A DNA stretch of 64,000 bases from Thermovenabulum sp049723235 (GTDB lineage Bacteria; Bacillota; Thermosediminibacteria; Thermosediminibacterales; Thermosediminibacteraceae): assembly GCF_049723235.1 (NCBI RefSeq), contig NZ_JBNARB010000010.1, positions 8,738 to 72,737 on the forward strand. Reading direction: 5' to 3'. The notes beneath the pieces are model-generated. The model worked only from the letters and a program-made list of their open reading frames with translations. It was not told the origin of the DNA and searched no databases. The translations under genes were made by a program, and so were the position numbers. Shown one piece after another: positions 33,592 to 42,565 of this stretch. Every line of letters begins with the position of its first letter. Positions within the stretch are counted from its first letter, which is position 1.

Positions 33592-34785
33592 TTATTTGTA
33601 AGCTTTCTCTAAAGCCTGTTCGAAATCCTCAATAATATCCTCTATTTCCTCAACTCCTACTGAAACCCTTATCATGTTGTCGGGTATTCCCATTTTTAAC
33701 CTTTCTTCTTTGGCAATTTTCCCGTGAGTCATAGTAGCCGGATGCTGTACGAGAGTATCTAAATCCCCCAAGCTCACAGCATAATGAGCCATTTTCAAAT
33801 TGTTTATCACCCTTTGAGCATCCTTCAATCCGCCTTTTACAGTAAAGCTAACCATCCCACCAAAACCGTTTTTAAAAAGCTTTTTTGCAAGTTCATGCTG
33901 GGGATGTTCTTCCAATCCGGGATATATAACATTCTCCACATAAGGATTTCCTTTTAGCCACCTTGCAAACTTATCTGCATTTTCACAGTGCTGCCGCATC
34001 CTCAAATGAAGTGTTTTCACTCCCCTTAGTCCGAGCCAGCAGGCAAATGGGCTGGGTACAGGACCAAATTCCTGATAAATCCCACTTCTAATGTTTTCAA
34101 TGTAATCTTTGTCTCCGAGGATAATTCCTCCGAGATGATCTCCATGGCCGTTTATATACTTTGTCGTGCTGTGAACAATTATATCCACACCAATTTCATA
34201 TGGTTTAAAAAGGTAAGGAGTTGTAAAGGTATTGTCTACAATTACCCTTAATCCATTTCTTTTTGCAAAATCCACTGCTGTTGGTATATCAGGCACTTCG
34301 AGAGTGGGATTTAATATGCTTTCGATATAAATAAGCTTTGTATTAGGTTTTTTTGCCTTAAAAAGTTCTTCTTCACTTAAAGAATCTACAAAAGTGATTT
34401 CTATTTTTAACTCTTTAAAAATTTTTGTAAAAAGGGCATGCGTCCCACCATAAATGGTTTTTACCGAAATGATATGGTCCCCGGGGTGGACAAAGCTCAA
34501 AATAGCGAGGGTAATTGCTGCCATCCCCGAACTGGTTGCAAGTGCAGCAGGGGTATTTTCAAGAGCAGCAATTTTTTCTTGAAAACTATTTTGAGTGGGA
34601 TTCCTGGATCTTCCGTAAGTAAATATTCCTTCTTTGTTACCGGATAAGTACCTTTCCATCTTTTCAGGTGTAAACACAAAGGTACTTGTCAAAAACATAG
34701 GAGAATTCAAAGCACCTGTATCTTTATCCGGTTGCTGACCTGCATGAACAGCCTTTGTACCAAACCTCGCTCTTTTTATTTCCAT
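33592..34785 (-). CDS. Cys/Met metabolism PLP enzyme (methionine gamma-lyase / cystathionine gamma-synthase family)
   Basis: 397 residues. TYGRSRNPTQNSFQEKIAAL, SSGMAAI, YGGTHALF, VDNTFTTPYL and the PLP-lysine segment HSTTKYINGHGDHLGG are characteristic. Family members cleave or form C-S bonds in cystathionine, methionine or homoserine esters. Its place between a dehydrogenase and a sugar kinase is odd and suggests a sulfur- or amino-acid-linked substrate. Confidence 0.87.
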   Translation of the reverse strand: MEIKRARFGTKAVHAGQQPDKDTGALNSPMFLTSTFVFTPEKMERYLSGNKEGIFTYGRSRNPTQNSFQEKIAALENTPAALATSSGMAAITLAILSFVHPGDHIISVKTIYGGTHALFTKIFKELKIEITFVDSLSEEELFKAKKPNTKLIYIESILNPTLEVPDIPTAVDFAKRNGLRVIVDNTFTTPYLFKPYEIGVDIIVHSTTKYINGHGDHLGGIILGDKDYIENIRSGIYQEFGPVPSPFACWLGLRGVKTLHLRMRQHCENADKFARWLKGNPYVENVIYPGLEEHPQHELAKKLFKNGFGGMVSFTVKGGLKDAQRVINNLKMAHYAVSLGDLDTLVQHPATMTHGKIAKEERLKMGIPDNMIRVSVGVEEIEDIIEDFEQALEKAYK

Positions 34786-34823
34786 TTAAAATATTCCTCC
34801 TTATATATGTTTAAATATGGAAT

Positions 34824-35873
34824 TTAGGATATTTTTACAATTATCTTTATGTGATTGCTACTATTTGTTACTATTTCTTCAAAACCTTTTTCAACAATTT
34901 CTTCCAAAACTATTTCGGAGGTAATAATGTCTTCGCAGGGAACAAAACCTTGCTTTATATATTCCAAAGCCTCTTTCATTTCATCTACATAAGCCTGAGA
35001 AGTCATTATAATTTTTTCGCCTTCTTGAAGGAGATTAATATCTATAACGGGTTTTTTCTCAAAAACCCCCATGACCATTATAATTCCCGTATTTTTTGCC
35101 GCTTTTATAGACAAATCCAAAGTGGTTTCCGTTCCAACACATTCAAAAACCACATCAGCCATTTTGTTTTTTGACCATTCCTTTACAAATGGTAAAACAT
35201 CTATTTCTCCTGTACTTACAAATTCAGCCCCCATTTTTTTAATTAAATTTTCCTTTTTGCTGCTTCTTCCTATAACCAATATTTTTTCTGCCCCTTTAGC
35301 TTTTGCGGCTATCAAGCAGCTTATAGCGATCATACCCGTGCCAATTATAGCAATTCTTTTTCCCTTCAAATCTCCTATTAGCTTTGCAGCATGAATACCG
35401 CAAGCCAAAGGCTCTGCCAAAACCGCATCCTTTAGAGAAACTTCATCGGGTATTCTTATAAGCTGGTATGAAGGAACAACAATGTACTCGGCAAAAGCAC
35501 CATCATCGCTTACTCCATTAAATCCCAATTTTTCGCAAATATTGTATTTCCCCATTTTACAGTAATCGCACTGGCCACATATCAAGCTTCCAGATGCTGA
35601 AACCCTTTCGCCAACCTTCCAACCTTCAACTCCTGATCCTATTTCGACAATCTCCCCGGTAAACTCATGACCCATTATTAAGGGAGCCATTCTTCCCGTC
35701 AGTCGATGAGGTTTTTGAGCAGGAATAAAATTGGGCCCTAAATATTCATGTTTATCCGTTCCGCATATTCCAGCATATGCCACTTTAATTTTTACCATAC
35801 CATCTTTAATATTCGGTTCAGGAACATCCATTACCCTTATATCTTTATGCCCATACCAAACTGCTGCTTTCAT
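34824..35873 (-). CDS. (R,R)-butanediol dehydrogenase-like zinc dehydrogenase
   Basis: 349 residues of the medium-chain dehydrogenase family. AGICGTDKHEYLGPNFIPAQ, GHEFTGEIVEIGSGV, structural zinc CGQCDYCKMGKYNIC, EKLGFNGVSDDGAFAEYIV and AIIGTGMIAISCLIAAKAKG. The EYLGPNFIP segment with PHRLTG matches butanediol dehydrogenases better than sorbitol dehydrogenases. In this operon it may oxidise a polyol to a ketose; a link to the nearby acetoin operon is also possible. Confidence 0.83.
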   Translation of the reverse strand: MKAAVWYGHKDIRVMDVPEPNIKDGMVKIKVAYAGICGTDKHEYLGPNFIPAQKPHRLTGRMAPLIMGHEFTGEIVEIGSGVEGWKVGERVSASGSLICGQCDYCKMGKYNICEKLGFNGVSDDGAFAEYIVVPSYQLIRIPDEVSLKDAVLAEPLACGIHAAKLIGDLKGKRIAIIGTGMIAISCLIAAKAKGAEKILVIGRSSKKENLIKKMGAEFVSTGEIDVLPFVKEWSKNKMADVVFECVGTETTLDLSIKAAKNTGIIMVMGVFEKKPVIDINLLQEGEKIIMTSQAYVDEMKEALEYIKQGFVPCEDIITSEIVLEEIVEKGFEEIVTNSSNHIKIIVKIS

Positions 35874-35886
35874 TTTTACACCACCC

Positions 35887-36864
35887 TTAGCTGAATATAT
35901 TTTTTAGCAGTGTTTTAATTATCTGACTCGGAGGTTTATTTTCGTTAAAATCAAAAATATTCTCTTTATAAAGTTTTTCTGCAATCCTTATGGTTTTATC
36001 TATAAAATCTACGGAAACCTCACATGCCGAATAAGGGTCATCGCGGTAGGGATATAAATCCAAAGAATACCATCCTTTATACCCCATCTTTTCAAGCCAG
36101 TAAAAAAATTCTATATACTGGGGGATATGTACCGTACCTAAAGGCATATCATCATCTGTAACAGAATAGTTATCATTAAGATGTATATGAAATAATTTGC
36201 CATACTCCATAAGTATGGAAGCTATTTCTGCAGGATTTTCTCCGCAATTAAAAGCATGTCCCACATCAAGAGTAACTCCTACATTTTCGCAGCCCGTCAA
36301 TAAAGATAGAGCTAATGCTTTTCCGCCCGAATTAACAAGGCAATTCATTTTGGGTTCACTTTTTTTATACTCAAGGGATAATTTAATATTTTTATTGTGT
36401 TGAGCGCATTCTTTGAGCCCATATACCAGATATGAAAATGCCGTATTATATTTGCATTGAAAAACATAATCAAAACCATCCTGACCGAGCCAAAGATTCA
36501 CCACTTCTACCCCAATTTTTTCTGCCAAATCCATAGCACGCTTTGTAAGTTGAATAGATTTTTGCCTTCTATCATAATTTTGTGAGGAAAAGGATCCATT
36601 TTTCCATTCTTTATCACAGACAAGTTCAACACCAAGCGCACTTATTGCAAGTTTTTTTTTGTTCAAATAATCCAATACTTCCCTTGCATTTTCTTCATTT
36701 ATATCCTGCGGAAAGGTCAACTCTACCGCGCTTATTTCTGATAAATTAGAAATAATCTCGATTCTTTCATAGAAATTTAAATACTGTTTATACCCTTCAG
36801 AAACGTAACGGTCAGTACCCTTCCCAAAAGACCATATACCTACACTAAGCTTTCGTTTTTGCAT
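35887..36864 (-). CDS. Sugar phosphate isomerase/epimerase, TIM-barrel (AP endonuclease 2 family)
   Basis: 325 residues. VELTFPQDINEENAREVLDY, the metal-site regions EVVNLWLGQDG, LSLEYKKSEP, GVTLDVGHAFNCGENP and HIHLNDNY, and YSLDLYPYRDDP follow the xylose-isomerase-like TIM-barrel pattern. Probably isomerises or epimerises a ketose. Between the transporter and the first dehydrogenase. Confidence 0.82.
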   Translation of the reverse strand: MQKRKLSVGIWSFGKGTDRYVSEGYKQYLNFYERIEIISNLSEISAVELTFPQDINEENAREVLDYLNKKKLAISALGVELVCDKEWKNGSFSSQNYDRRQKSIQLTKRAMDLAEKIGVEVVNLWLGQDGFDYVFQCKYNTAFSYLVYGLKECAQHNKNIKLSLEYKKSEPKMNCLVNSGGKALALSLLTGCENVGVTLDVGHAFNCGENPAEIASILMEYGKLFHIHLNDNYSVTDDDMPLGTVHIPQYIEFFYWLEKMGYKGWYSLDLYPYRDDPYSACEVSVDFIDKTIRIAEKLYKENIFDFNENKPPSQIIKTLLKNIFS

Positions 36865-36880
36865 GCTTTCCCCTCGCTTT

Positions 36881-37582
36881 TCATTCTCCTAAATAGGCTT
36901 TCAATAAATTCTCATCGGATAAAAGCTCTTTACTTGTACCAGATTTTTCAATTACACCAGTTGACATAATATAGCCCCTGTCGGCTATAGAAAGAGCTTT
37001 ATATGCATTCTGTTCTACGATAAGTATTGAAGTGCCTTTCTTTCTTATTTCTTTTAAAATCTCAAATATTTGATTTACTATTATGGGTGCAAGTCCCAAG
37101 GAAGGTTCATCCAGAAGTAAAAGTTTTGGATGTCCCATTAATCCCCTACTTATCGCAAGCATCTGCTGCTCTCCACCACTTAAAAGCCCTCCGTATTGAT
37201 TTTCCCTTTCCTTTAGCCTTGGAAAAAGAGTATAAACCCATTCTAAATCTTCTTTTACTCTTTTTTTGTCATTATTCAAAAAAGCACCTACCATCAAATT
37301 TTCATATACAGTAAGTTTAGGAAAAATTTGTCTGCCTTCTGGTACATGTATTATACCTATTTTTACTGATTGATATGGGACAGATGGTATTTTCTTATTA
37401 TAAAAAAGTACTTCTCCAGAAACAGGTTTCATTACTGAGGAAATTATTTTTAAAAGAGTCGTTTTGCCTGCGCCATTGGCACCCAATACAGCAACTACTT
37501 CACCTTCATTTACTTCTAAACTAACACCTCGTAATGCTTTAATTCCCCCGTAAGCAGCATTTACATTTTTTACTTTTAGCAC
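36881..37582 (-). CDS. livF: LIV-type ABC transporter ATP-binding protein LivF
   Basis: 233 residues. Walker A GANGAGKTTLL, signature LLSGGEQQMLAISRGLM, Walker B LLLLDEPSLGLAP, H-like VEQN. Its start overlaps the end of livG by seven bases. Confidence 0.93.
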   Translation of the reverse strand: MLKVKNVNAAYGGIKALRGVSLEVNEGEVVAVLGANGAGKTTLLKIISSVMKPVSGEVLFYNKKIPSVPYQSVKIGIIHVPEGRQIFPKLTVYENLMVGAFLNNDKKRVKEDLEWVYTLFPRLKERENQYGGLLSGGEQQMLAISRGLMGHPKLLLLDEPSLGLAPIIVNQIFEILKEIRKKGTSILIVEQNAYKALSIADRGYIMSTGVIEKSGTSKELLSDENLLKAYLGE

Positions 37583-38352
37583 GATTTATTTTCACCTCCG
37601 AGGTAAGCTTCAATTACCTGCTTGTCTTTTTGTATTTCTTTTGGCGCACCTTTTGCAATGGTCTTTCCAAAATTTAATACAGTAATTTCATCGCATATAG
37701 ACATTACCACATCCATGTGATGTTCAATCATTAAAATTGTTAAATCAAATTCTTTATAAACATGTTTAATAAACCCAACCAATTCTTTTGACTCTTCTTT
37801 ATTCATTCCTGCGGCAGGTTCATCTAATAAAAGTAGCTGTGGCTTTAATGCTAGAGCTCTTGCTATTTCAAGTTTTCTTTGGTGACCGTAAGGTAAATTC
37901 CCGGCTTTTTCCATCAATCTATCGCCAAGCCCAACTATTTTTAGCAGTTCAAGGCAAGTATCTTTCGCATGTTTTTCTTTTATTTTGTAATTCCCCATAT
38001 GAGTAATTGCAGTAACCAAATTGTAATTTGCTTCCTTATGAGCTGCTATTAATACATTTTCTAAAACGCTCAATTGTGAAAAAAGCCTTATATTTTGGAA
38101 AGTTCTTCCTATGCCTAAATTTGCAATTTCATAGGGTTTTTTCCCCGTAATATCTTCATTATTAAAAATAATACTACCAGAATCAGGTTTATAAATACCG
38201 GTAATAAGATTGAAAACTGTTGTTTTACCAGCTCCGTTAGGACCTATAAGGCCGTGTATTGAGCCTTTTTTAATATCTATATTAAAATTATCGATGGCAC
38301 AAACTCCGCCAAATCTTTTTACAAGGGAATTAATTTTTAATATATGGCTCAT
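37576..38352 (-). CDS. livG: LIV-type ABC transporter ATP-binding protein LivG
   Basis: 258 residues. Walker A GPNGAGKTTVFNLITG, signature-like LPYGHQRKLEIARALA, Walker B LLLLDEPAAGMN, and MIEHHMDVVM. Overlaps livM by four bases (ATGA). Confidence 0.93.
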   Translation of the reverse strand: MSHILKINSLVKRFGGVCAIDNFNIDIKKGSIHGLIGPNGAGKTTVFNLITGIYKPDSGSIIFNNEDITGKKPYEIANLGIGRTFQNIRLFSQLSVLENVLIAAHKEANYNLVTAITHMGNYKIKEKHAKDTCLELLKIVGLGDRLMEKAGNLPYGHQRKLEIARALALKPQLLLLDEPAAGMNKEESKELVGFIKHVYKEFDLTILMIEHHMDVVMSICDEITVLNFGKTIAKGAPKEIQKDKQVIEAYLGGENKSC

Positions 38353-39230
38353 TGTGCCATCACTTCCTTTCGTTTACGCATTATGAAGTTTTTTATTCTC
38401 TTAATAGATTCAATAGATAATTCTTTATACCCCATTAAACCATTAGGCCTTAAAATTATAATCAGTACTACAGAGATCCCATATAAAAGCATTCTGTAAT
38501 TCGATACAGCGCGTAAAAGCTCCGGAAGTAAAGTTAATACCGTAGTTGCAATAATTGAGCCGGTAATACTACCTAAACCTCCAATAACAACCGTAATAGT
38601 AAGCTCTGCAGATTTATCAAGGTTGAACATCCCAGGCGTTATAAACATGTAGTAGTGTGCAAACAACGCACCAGCAAGTCCTGCAAAAACTGCGCTTACC
38701 GTAAATGAAAGTAGTTTAAAATAAGTAATATTAATACCTACAGCTTCAGCAGCTAATTCTTGTTCACGTATCGCCATAATATTTCTACCGTACCTCGAAG
38801 TAAGCAAGTTTCTTGTAATAATAATACATATTATGACAGCAATAACAACAACAGTTAAGTTCGTTTTTTGTGGGATCCCTGCATACCCCCTTGCACCACC
38901 CGTAATCGGATCTAAAAATTCTATAATAACCCTCATGCATTCTCCAAATCCTAAAGTCGTAATTAAAAAGTAATCTCCTTTTAAACCTAAGGTAAGTCTT
39001 CCCAAAGCAATACTTATCAAAGCTGCAACTAACATACCACCAAATATCGAAATAATAAATGGCGTATGGTATTTTGTTGTTAGGATTGCAGATGTATAAG
39101 CTCCTACTGCCATAAATCCTGCGTTTCCAAAAGAAAAAAGTCTAGTAAATCCAGTTAAAACAGAGACGCCCAATACAGCGATTATATTTATGCAAACCAA
39201 AATAATTATTCCTTCTAAATAGCTTGACAT
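38349..39230 (-). CDS. livM: LIV-type ABC transporter permease LivM
   Basis: 293 residues, multi-spanning. SVLTGFTRLFSFGNAGFMAVGAYTSA, GDYFLITTLGFGE and the cytoplasmic-loop motif AIREQELAAEAVGIN are typical of LivM, as is ADLFAHYY-like GALFAHYYMFITP. Confidence 0.92.
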   Translation of the reverse strand: MSSYLEGIIILVCINIIAVLGVSVLTGFTRLFSFGNAGFMAVGAYTSAILTTKYHTPFIISIFGGMLVAALISIALGRLTLGLKGDYFLITTLGFGECMRVIIEFLDPITGGARGYAGIPQKTNLTVVVIAVIICIIITRNLLTSRYGRNIMAIREQELAAEAVGINITYFKLLSFTVSAVFAGLAGALFAHYYMFITPGMFNLDKSAELTITVVIGGLGSITGSIIATTVLTLLPELLRAVSNYRMLLYGISVVLIIILRPNGLMGYKELSIESIKRIKNFIMRKRKEVMAQ

Positions 39231-39246
39231 TTAAACACCTACCTTT

Positions 39247-40119
39247 TTAAGCTTTATCCTGTACTTCTATGCCAAAAAGCCCTGTTGGTTTAAATAAAAG
39301 TATTGCAATTAAAAGTCCAAATGTAAATAAATCTCTCAGTCCAGAAATAACAAAACCCGATATAAAAACTTCCATAATACCAATAATTAATGCACCAATG
39401 ATAGCTCCTCTAACACTCCCAAGTCCTCCAAAAACCGAAGCTATAAAGGCTTTTAAAGAGACATTTCCCATTTGCGGATATACGGTATACTTTAGCCCTA
39501 AAAGAACACCCGCTGCACCGGCTAAGGAGCCGGATAAAAAGAACACGAGAGCTATATAGTAATCTATGTTTATACCCATTAAAGATGCCGTGTTTAAATT
39601 TGTAGATGCAGCCCTGACAGCGAGTCCGAATTTGGTTTTATTTATCAAAAACTCCAACAAAATTACAGCAAAAAGTACAATGCATAAAGAAATTAAATCC
39701 AATACTCCTAGTTTTACATGGCCTATAGCTATAGATTTTACTGGTATTACAGGAGGAAAAGTTCTAAATTTAGGACCTATAAAAACTATTACCATGTTTT
39801 GAAAAGTAACCGAAAGCCCCATCGCAGCAATCATTAAAAACATGGTCGGAGCTTTGTTCTTGCGAATTTGTCTATAAGCTAACCGCTCATTCAATATACT
39901 AATAAGACCAGCCCCTAATATAGCTGCAATGCTTGATAAGTAAAAAGGTAGTTTTGCAGAGGCAACACATAAAAAACCAATATATGCACCGAGCATTGCC
40001 ACATCGCCATGGGCCCAGTTAGAAAAACCAAGCAAGCTGTAAATTAATGCGTAGCCCGTTGCCATTAAAGCGTATATACCGCCAATAGAAATTCCATTTA
40101 CCAATTGCTGTAAAAACAT
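39247..40119 (-). CDS. livH: LIV-type ABC transporter permease LivH
   Basis: 290 residues, multi-spanning. LVNGISIGGIYALMATGYALIYSLLGFSNWAHGD split over the N-terminal signature, AVRAASTNLNTASLMGIN and VFGGLGSVRGAIIGALIIG. Pairs with LivM. Confidence 0.92.
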   Translation of the reverse strand: MFLQQLVNGISIGGIYALMATGYALIYSLLGFSNWAHGDVAMLGAYIGFLCVASAKLPFYLSSIAAILGAGLISILNERLAYRQIRKNKAPTMFLMIAAMGLSVTFQNMVIVFIGPKFRTFPPVIPVKSIAIGHVKLGVLDLISLCIVLFAVILLEFLINKTKFGLAVRAASTNLNTASLMGINIDYYIALVFFLSGSLAGAAGVLLGLKYTVYPQMGNVSLKAFIASVFGGLGSVRGAIIGALIIGIMEVFISGFVISGLRDLFTFGLLIAILLFKPTGLFGIEVQDKA

Positions 40120-40157
40120 TTTACATCACCTTTTTCTGCATAATGGCTTTTTTATTC

Positions 40158-40186
40158 GCGAGGGAAAGCCTATTGCTTCCCCTCGC
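40158..40186. other. Strong hairpin between livJ and livH
   Basis: GCGAGGGAAAGCC and GCTTCCCCTCGC pair around TATT. On the minus (coding) strand the run of A precedes the stem and no T run follows; the T run lies on the plus strand. It could stabilise the livJ message or weaken downstream expression, or terminate antisense transcription. Confidence 0.6.
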
Positions 40187-40201
40187 TTTTTTTCTTTTGA
40201 G

Positions 40202-41371
40202 TTATGGAGCAAAATCTCCCACATATTCAAATTGACCATTGGAAACCTTATAAATACTACATGCTTTTTCAGGATTGTGAGTTTTTGGATCAACATTTAT
40301 TTTGCCCATTAAACCTTCGAAATTAGTTGTATTTTCAAGAGCATCTCTTAGAGCTACCGGGTCCACTTTCCCTGCTCTTTCCAGTGCATCTTTTATCCAA
40401 TAAAGCCCATCTCTCCCGAATAAAGCTTCAGTTTCTGGATTAATGTTGTATTCCTTTATGTAGCTTTCAGCAAAAGGCTTTGTTACAGGATTTGCGAAAG
40501 AGGGCTGCGATGTATAATAGCATCCTTCCAATGCAGGTCCAGCCATTGTTAATAGTTCTTTTGAGTCCCATCCATCTCCGCCAAGGAAAATTGATTTTAT
40601 TCCGAGTTCCCTTGCTTGGTTTGCTATTAATGCTACATCTTTATATATCCACGGTATTAATATTACATCTGGATTTAATGGGGCAATTTTGCTTAATTGA
40701 GCCCTAAAATCGTTATCACCCGAATGAGCATCAACTTTTATAAGTACTTTACCTCCATCCTGTTCAAATTGTTTTATGAAGAACTCAGTCAAACCTGTAG
40801 AGTAGTCGGAACCAATATCCGTTATTACTGCAGCAGTATTTGCTTTTAGTTCATTTAGCGCAAAACTTGCAAGTACTTTCCCTTGAAATGGATCTATAAA
40901 GCCTATTCTAAAAGAGTAAGGACGAAGATTTCCATTTTCATCTACAGTTACCTTAGGATTTGAAGCAGCAGTAGCTATAAGTGGAATCTTTTTTGCGTCT
41001 GCAATTGGAGCCATTGCAATATTGCAGCTGGAAAAGTTTGTGCCTACAACAGCGATTACTTTTTCTTCATCAATAAGTCTCTTTAAGGCATTAACAGAAT
41101 CTACAGGATTGCCCTTCCCATCCATTCCTACAATCTCAACTTTTTTACCTAATATTCCACCTTTTTCATTTATTTCTTTTGCTGCCAATTTCATACCATT
41201 TAAACCTGCTTGTCCCCATACAGCCGTATCGCCTGATAATGCACCTACATAACCTATTTTTATAACTTCTTCTTTTGCTTGTTTTGAACCACATCCTGAA
41301 AAAATCCCCATTAAAAAAATCAAAACTGTTGCAAACGCAAGAACTTTAATCCATTTTAAATTTTTAATCAT
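40202..41371 (-). CDS. livJ: LIV-type ABC transporter substrate-binding lipoprotein
   Basis: 389 residues. Lipoprotein signal ending FLMGIFSGCGSK (Cys near 27), then a type I periplasmic-binding fold: IGYVGALSGDTAVWGQAGLNG, AAKEINEKGGILGKKVEIVG, VVGTNFSSCNIAMAPIADAKKIPLI split over the hinge region, and DAHSGDNDFRAQLSKI. The family usually binds branched-chain amino acids, amides or other small amino compounds; sugar catabolic neighbours make the ligand here uncertain. Confidence 0.9.
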   Translation of the reverse strand: MIKNLKWIKVLAFATVLIFLMGIFSGCGSKQAKEEVIKIGYVGALSGDTAVWGQAGLNGMKLAAKEINEKGGILGKKVEIVGMDGKGNPVDSVNALKRLIDEEKVIAVVGTNFSSCNIAMAPIADAKKIPLIATAASNPKVTVDENGNLRPYSFRIGFIDPFQGKVLASFALNELKANTAAVITDIGSDYSTGLTEFFIKQFEQDGGKVLIKVDAHSGDNDFRAQLSKIAPLNPDVILIPWIYKDVALIANQARELGIKSIFLGGDGWDSKELLTMAGPALEGCYYTSQPSFANPVTKPFAESYIKEYNINPETEALFGRDGLYWIKDALERAGKVDPVALRDALENTTNFEGLMGKINVDPKTHNPEKACSIYKVSNGQFEYVGDFAP

Positions 41372-41416
41372 TGTTATTTTTGTCCTCCTTTTTTGATAAT
41401 TTTAGATATTAAAAAA

Positions 41417-42382
41417 TTATTGTACACCTCCTTTTGCTTCTATCTCTAAAATTTTCTCGGCAGTAATTTTATCAGTAATAAGAACCTTTGGAATTTTGGC
41501 CTTTAATGCCCCTAAAATAGCTTTAGATTTGTTTATTCCCCCTGCGATACAAATAACTGTCCTTATTTTTTTAAGGTCTTCAAGTTCTATACCTACGATT
41601 AAATCGTCAAGATCTTCATTGCAAGGGGTCCCATCCAGTTTAAAAAAGCGCATACATACATCTCCTACCGCATTTCTTTTTAATAGTTCCGAATGCCAGT
41701 TGCTTGAAAGGTGTCCTTTTTTAAATAGCAAAGATTCTTTATCCATGGTACCAATACCTACCAAGGCAATGGTAGCTTTTTTACTCAATTCCAAAACATC
41801 TTTTATATTTTTATCTAATAATAATCCTTTTTTTACTTCAGGATTTGCTACAACTGCAGGGCAATAAAATAATATAGGAGAACTGTTAAAAACCTGACTT
41901 AACCTTTTTGCAAGTTCCACCGCTTCAATATTTTCTTGCCCATTATTTATTCCTCCGACTAATTGCACTATTTTTGTCCCTTCTACTCCAAAGGGTTGTA
42001 ATTGTTTTACCATTTCATAAAGAGTTTGCCCCCACGAAATCCCGATTATATCCGCAGGAGTAACTATTCTCTTTAAATAATCACATGCTGCTTGTCCAAG
42101 TAAAGATAACAAATTATCCTGATCTTCTTGTCCTACATTAACTATAATTGCCTCTTTTAATCCAAATTTTCTTTCAAATTCAAGCTCAAGACTGTTACAG
42201 GATACTATTGGTTGTTTAATACTAATCTGTACTATCCCCATGTTTTTTGCTTCATTTAAAATCCTAAATACCTTTGAAGGAGACATATTAAGTTGTTCTG
42301 CAATTTCTTTTTGTGTTTTTCCTTCTATGTAGTATAAAGTTGCAATTTTTGATAATAAACGTTCCATATCATTCCATATCAT
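41417..42382 (-). CDS. SorC-family transcriptional regulator
   Basis: 321 residues. N-terminal winged helix-turn-helix (LLSKIATLYYIEGKTQKEIAEQLNMSPSKVFRILNEAK, 9-46, crossing the recognition helix) and a C-terminal sugar-phosphate sensor domain (about 60-315) with DIIGISWGQTLYEMV, VQLVGGI, ALVGIGTMDKESLLFKKG and CIAGGINKSKAILGALKAK. SorC regulators respond to phosphorylated sugars, here plausibly the product of the FGGY kinase. First gene of the transporter-catabolic operon. Confidence 0.9.
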   Translation of the reverse strand: MIWNDMERLLSKIATLYYIEGKTQKEIAEQLNMSPSKVFRILNEAKNMGIVQISIKQPIVSCNSLELEFERKFGLKEAIIVNVGQEDQDNLLSLLGQAACDYLKRIVTPADIIGISWGQTLYEMVKQLQPFGVEGTKIVQLVGGINNGQENIEAVELAKRLSQVFNSSPILFYCPAVVANPEVKKGLLLDKNIKDVLELSKKATIALVGIGTMDKESLLFKKGHLSSNWHSELLKRNAVGDVCMRFFKLDGTPCNEDLDDLIVGIELEDLKKIRTVICIAGGINKSKAILGALKAKIPKVLITDKITAEKILEIEAKGGVQ

Positions 42383-42411
42383 GATGACCGCCTCTTTTTA
42401 AAAAAATTGTT

Positions 42412-42449
42412 ATTATAAATCTAATATGAAAAAATTTTCATTGATGAAA
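42412..42449 (-). promoter_or_regulatory. Promoter -10 and overlapping palindromic operator of the SorC operon
   Basis: Minus-strand TATAAT (42412-42417) is preceded by overlapping palindromes ATGAAAAAATTTTCAT (42426-42441) and TTTCATTGATGAAA (42436-42449), three ATGAAA/TTTCAT half-sites over the -35 position. A good place for SorC binding; the -35 itself is poor. Confidence 0.5.
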
Positions 42450-42515
42450 TTTTTTACATAATATTTTATTCTATATATTTTTTTATTTTCCTTCTTTTCA
42501 CAAAAAAATTTTTTA

Positions 42516-42541
42516 TAAAAAAATACCCCATTGAGGGGTAT
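42516..42541 (-). terminator. Terminator of the EIIA-SAF operon
   Basis: ATACCCC-TCAAT-GGGGTAT stem followed by a T run on the minus strand, 25 bases after the SAF-domain gene. Confidence 0.85.
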
Positions 42542-42565
42542 ATAAATTAAAAAATATATAAACTA

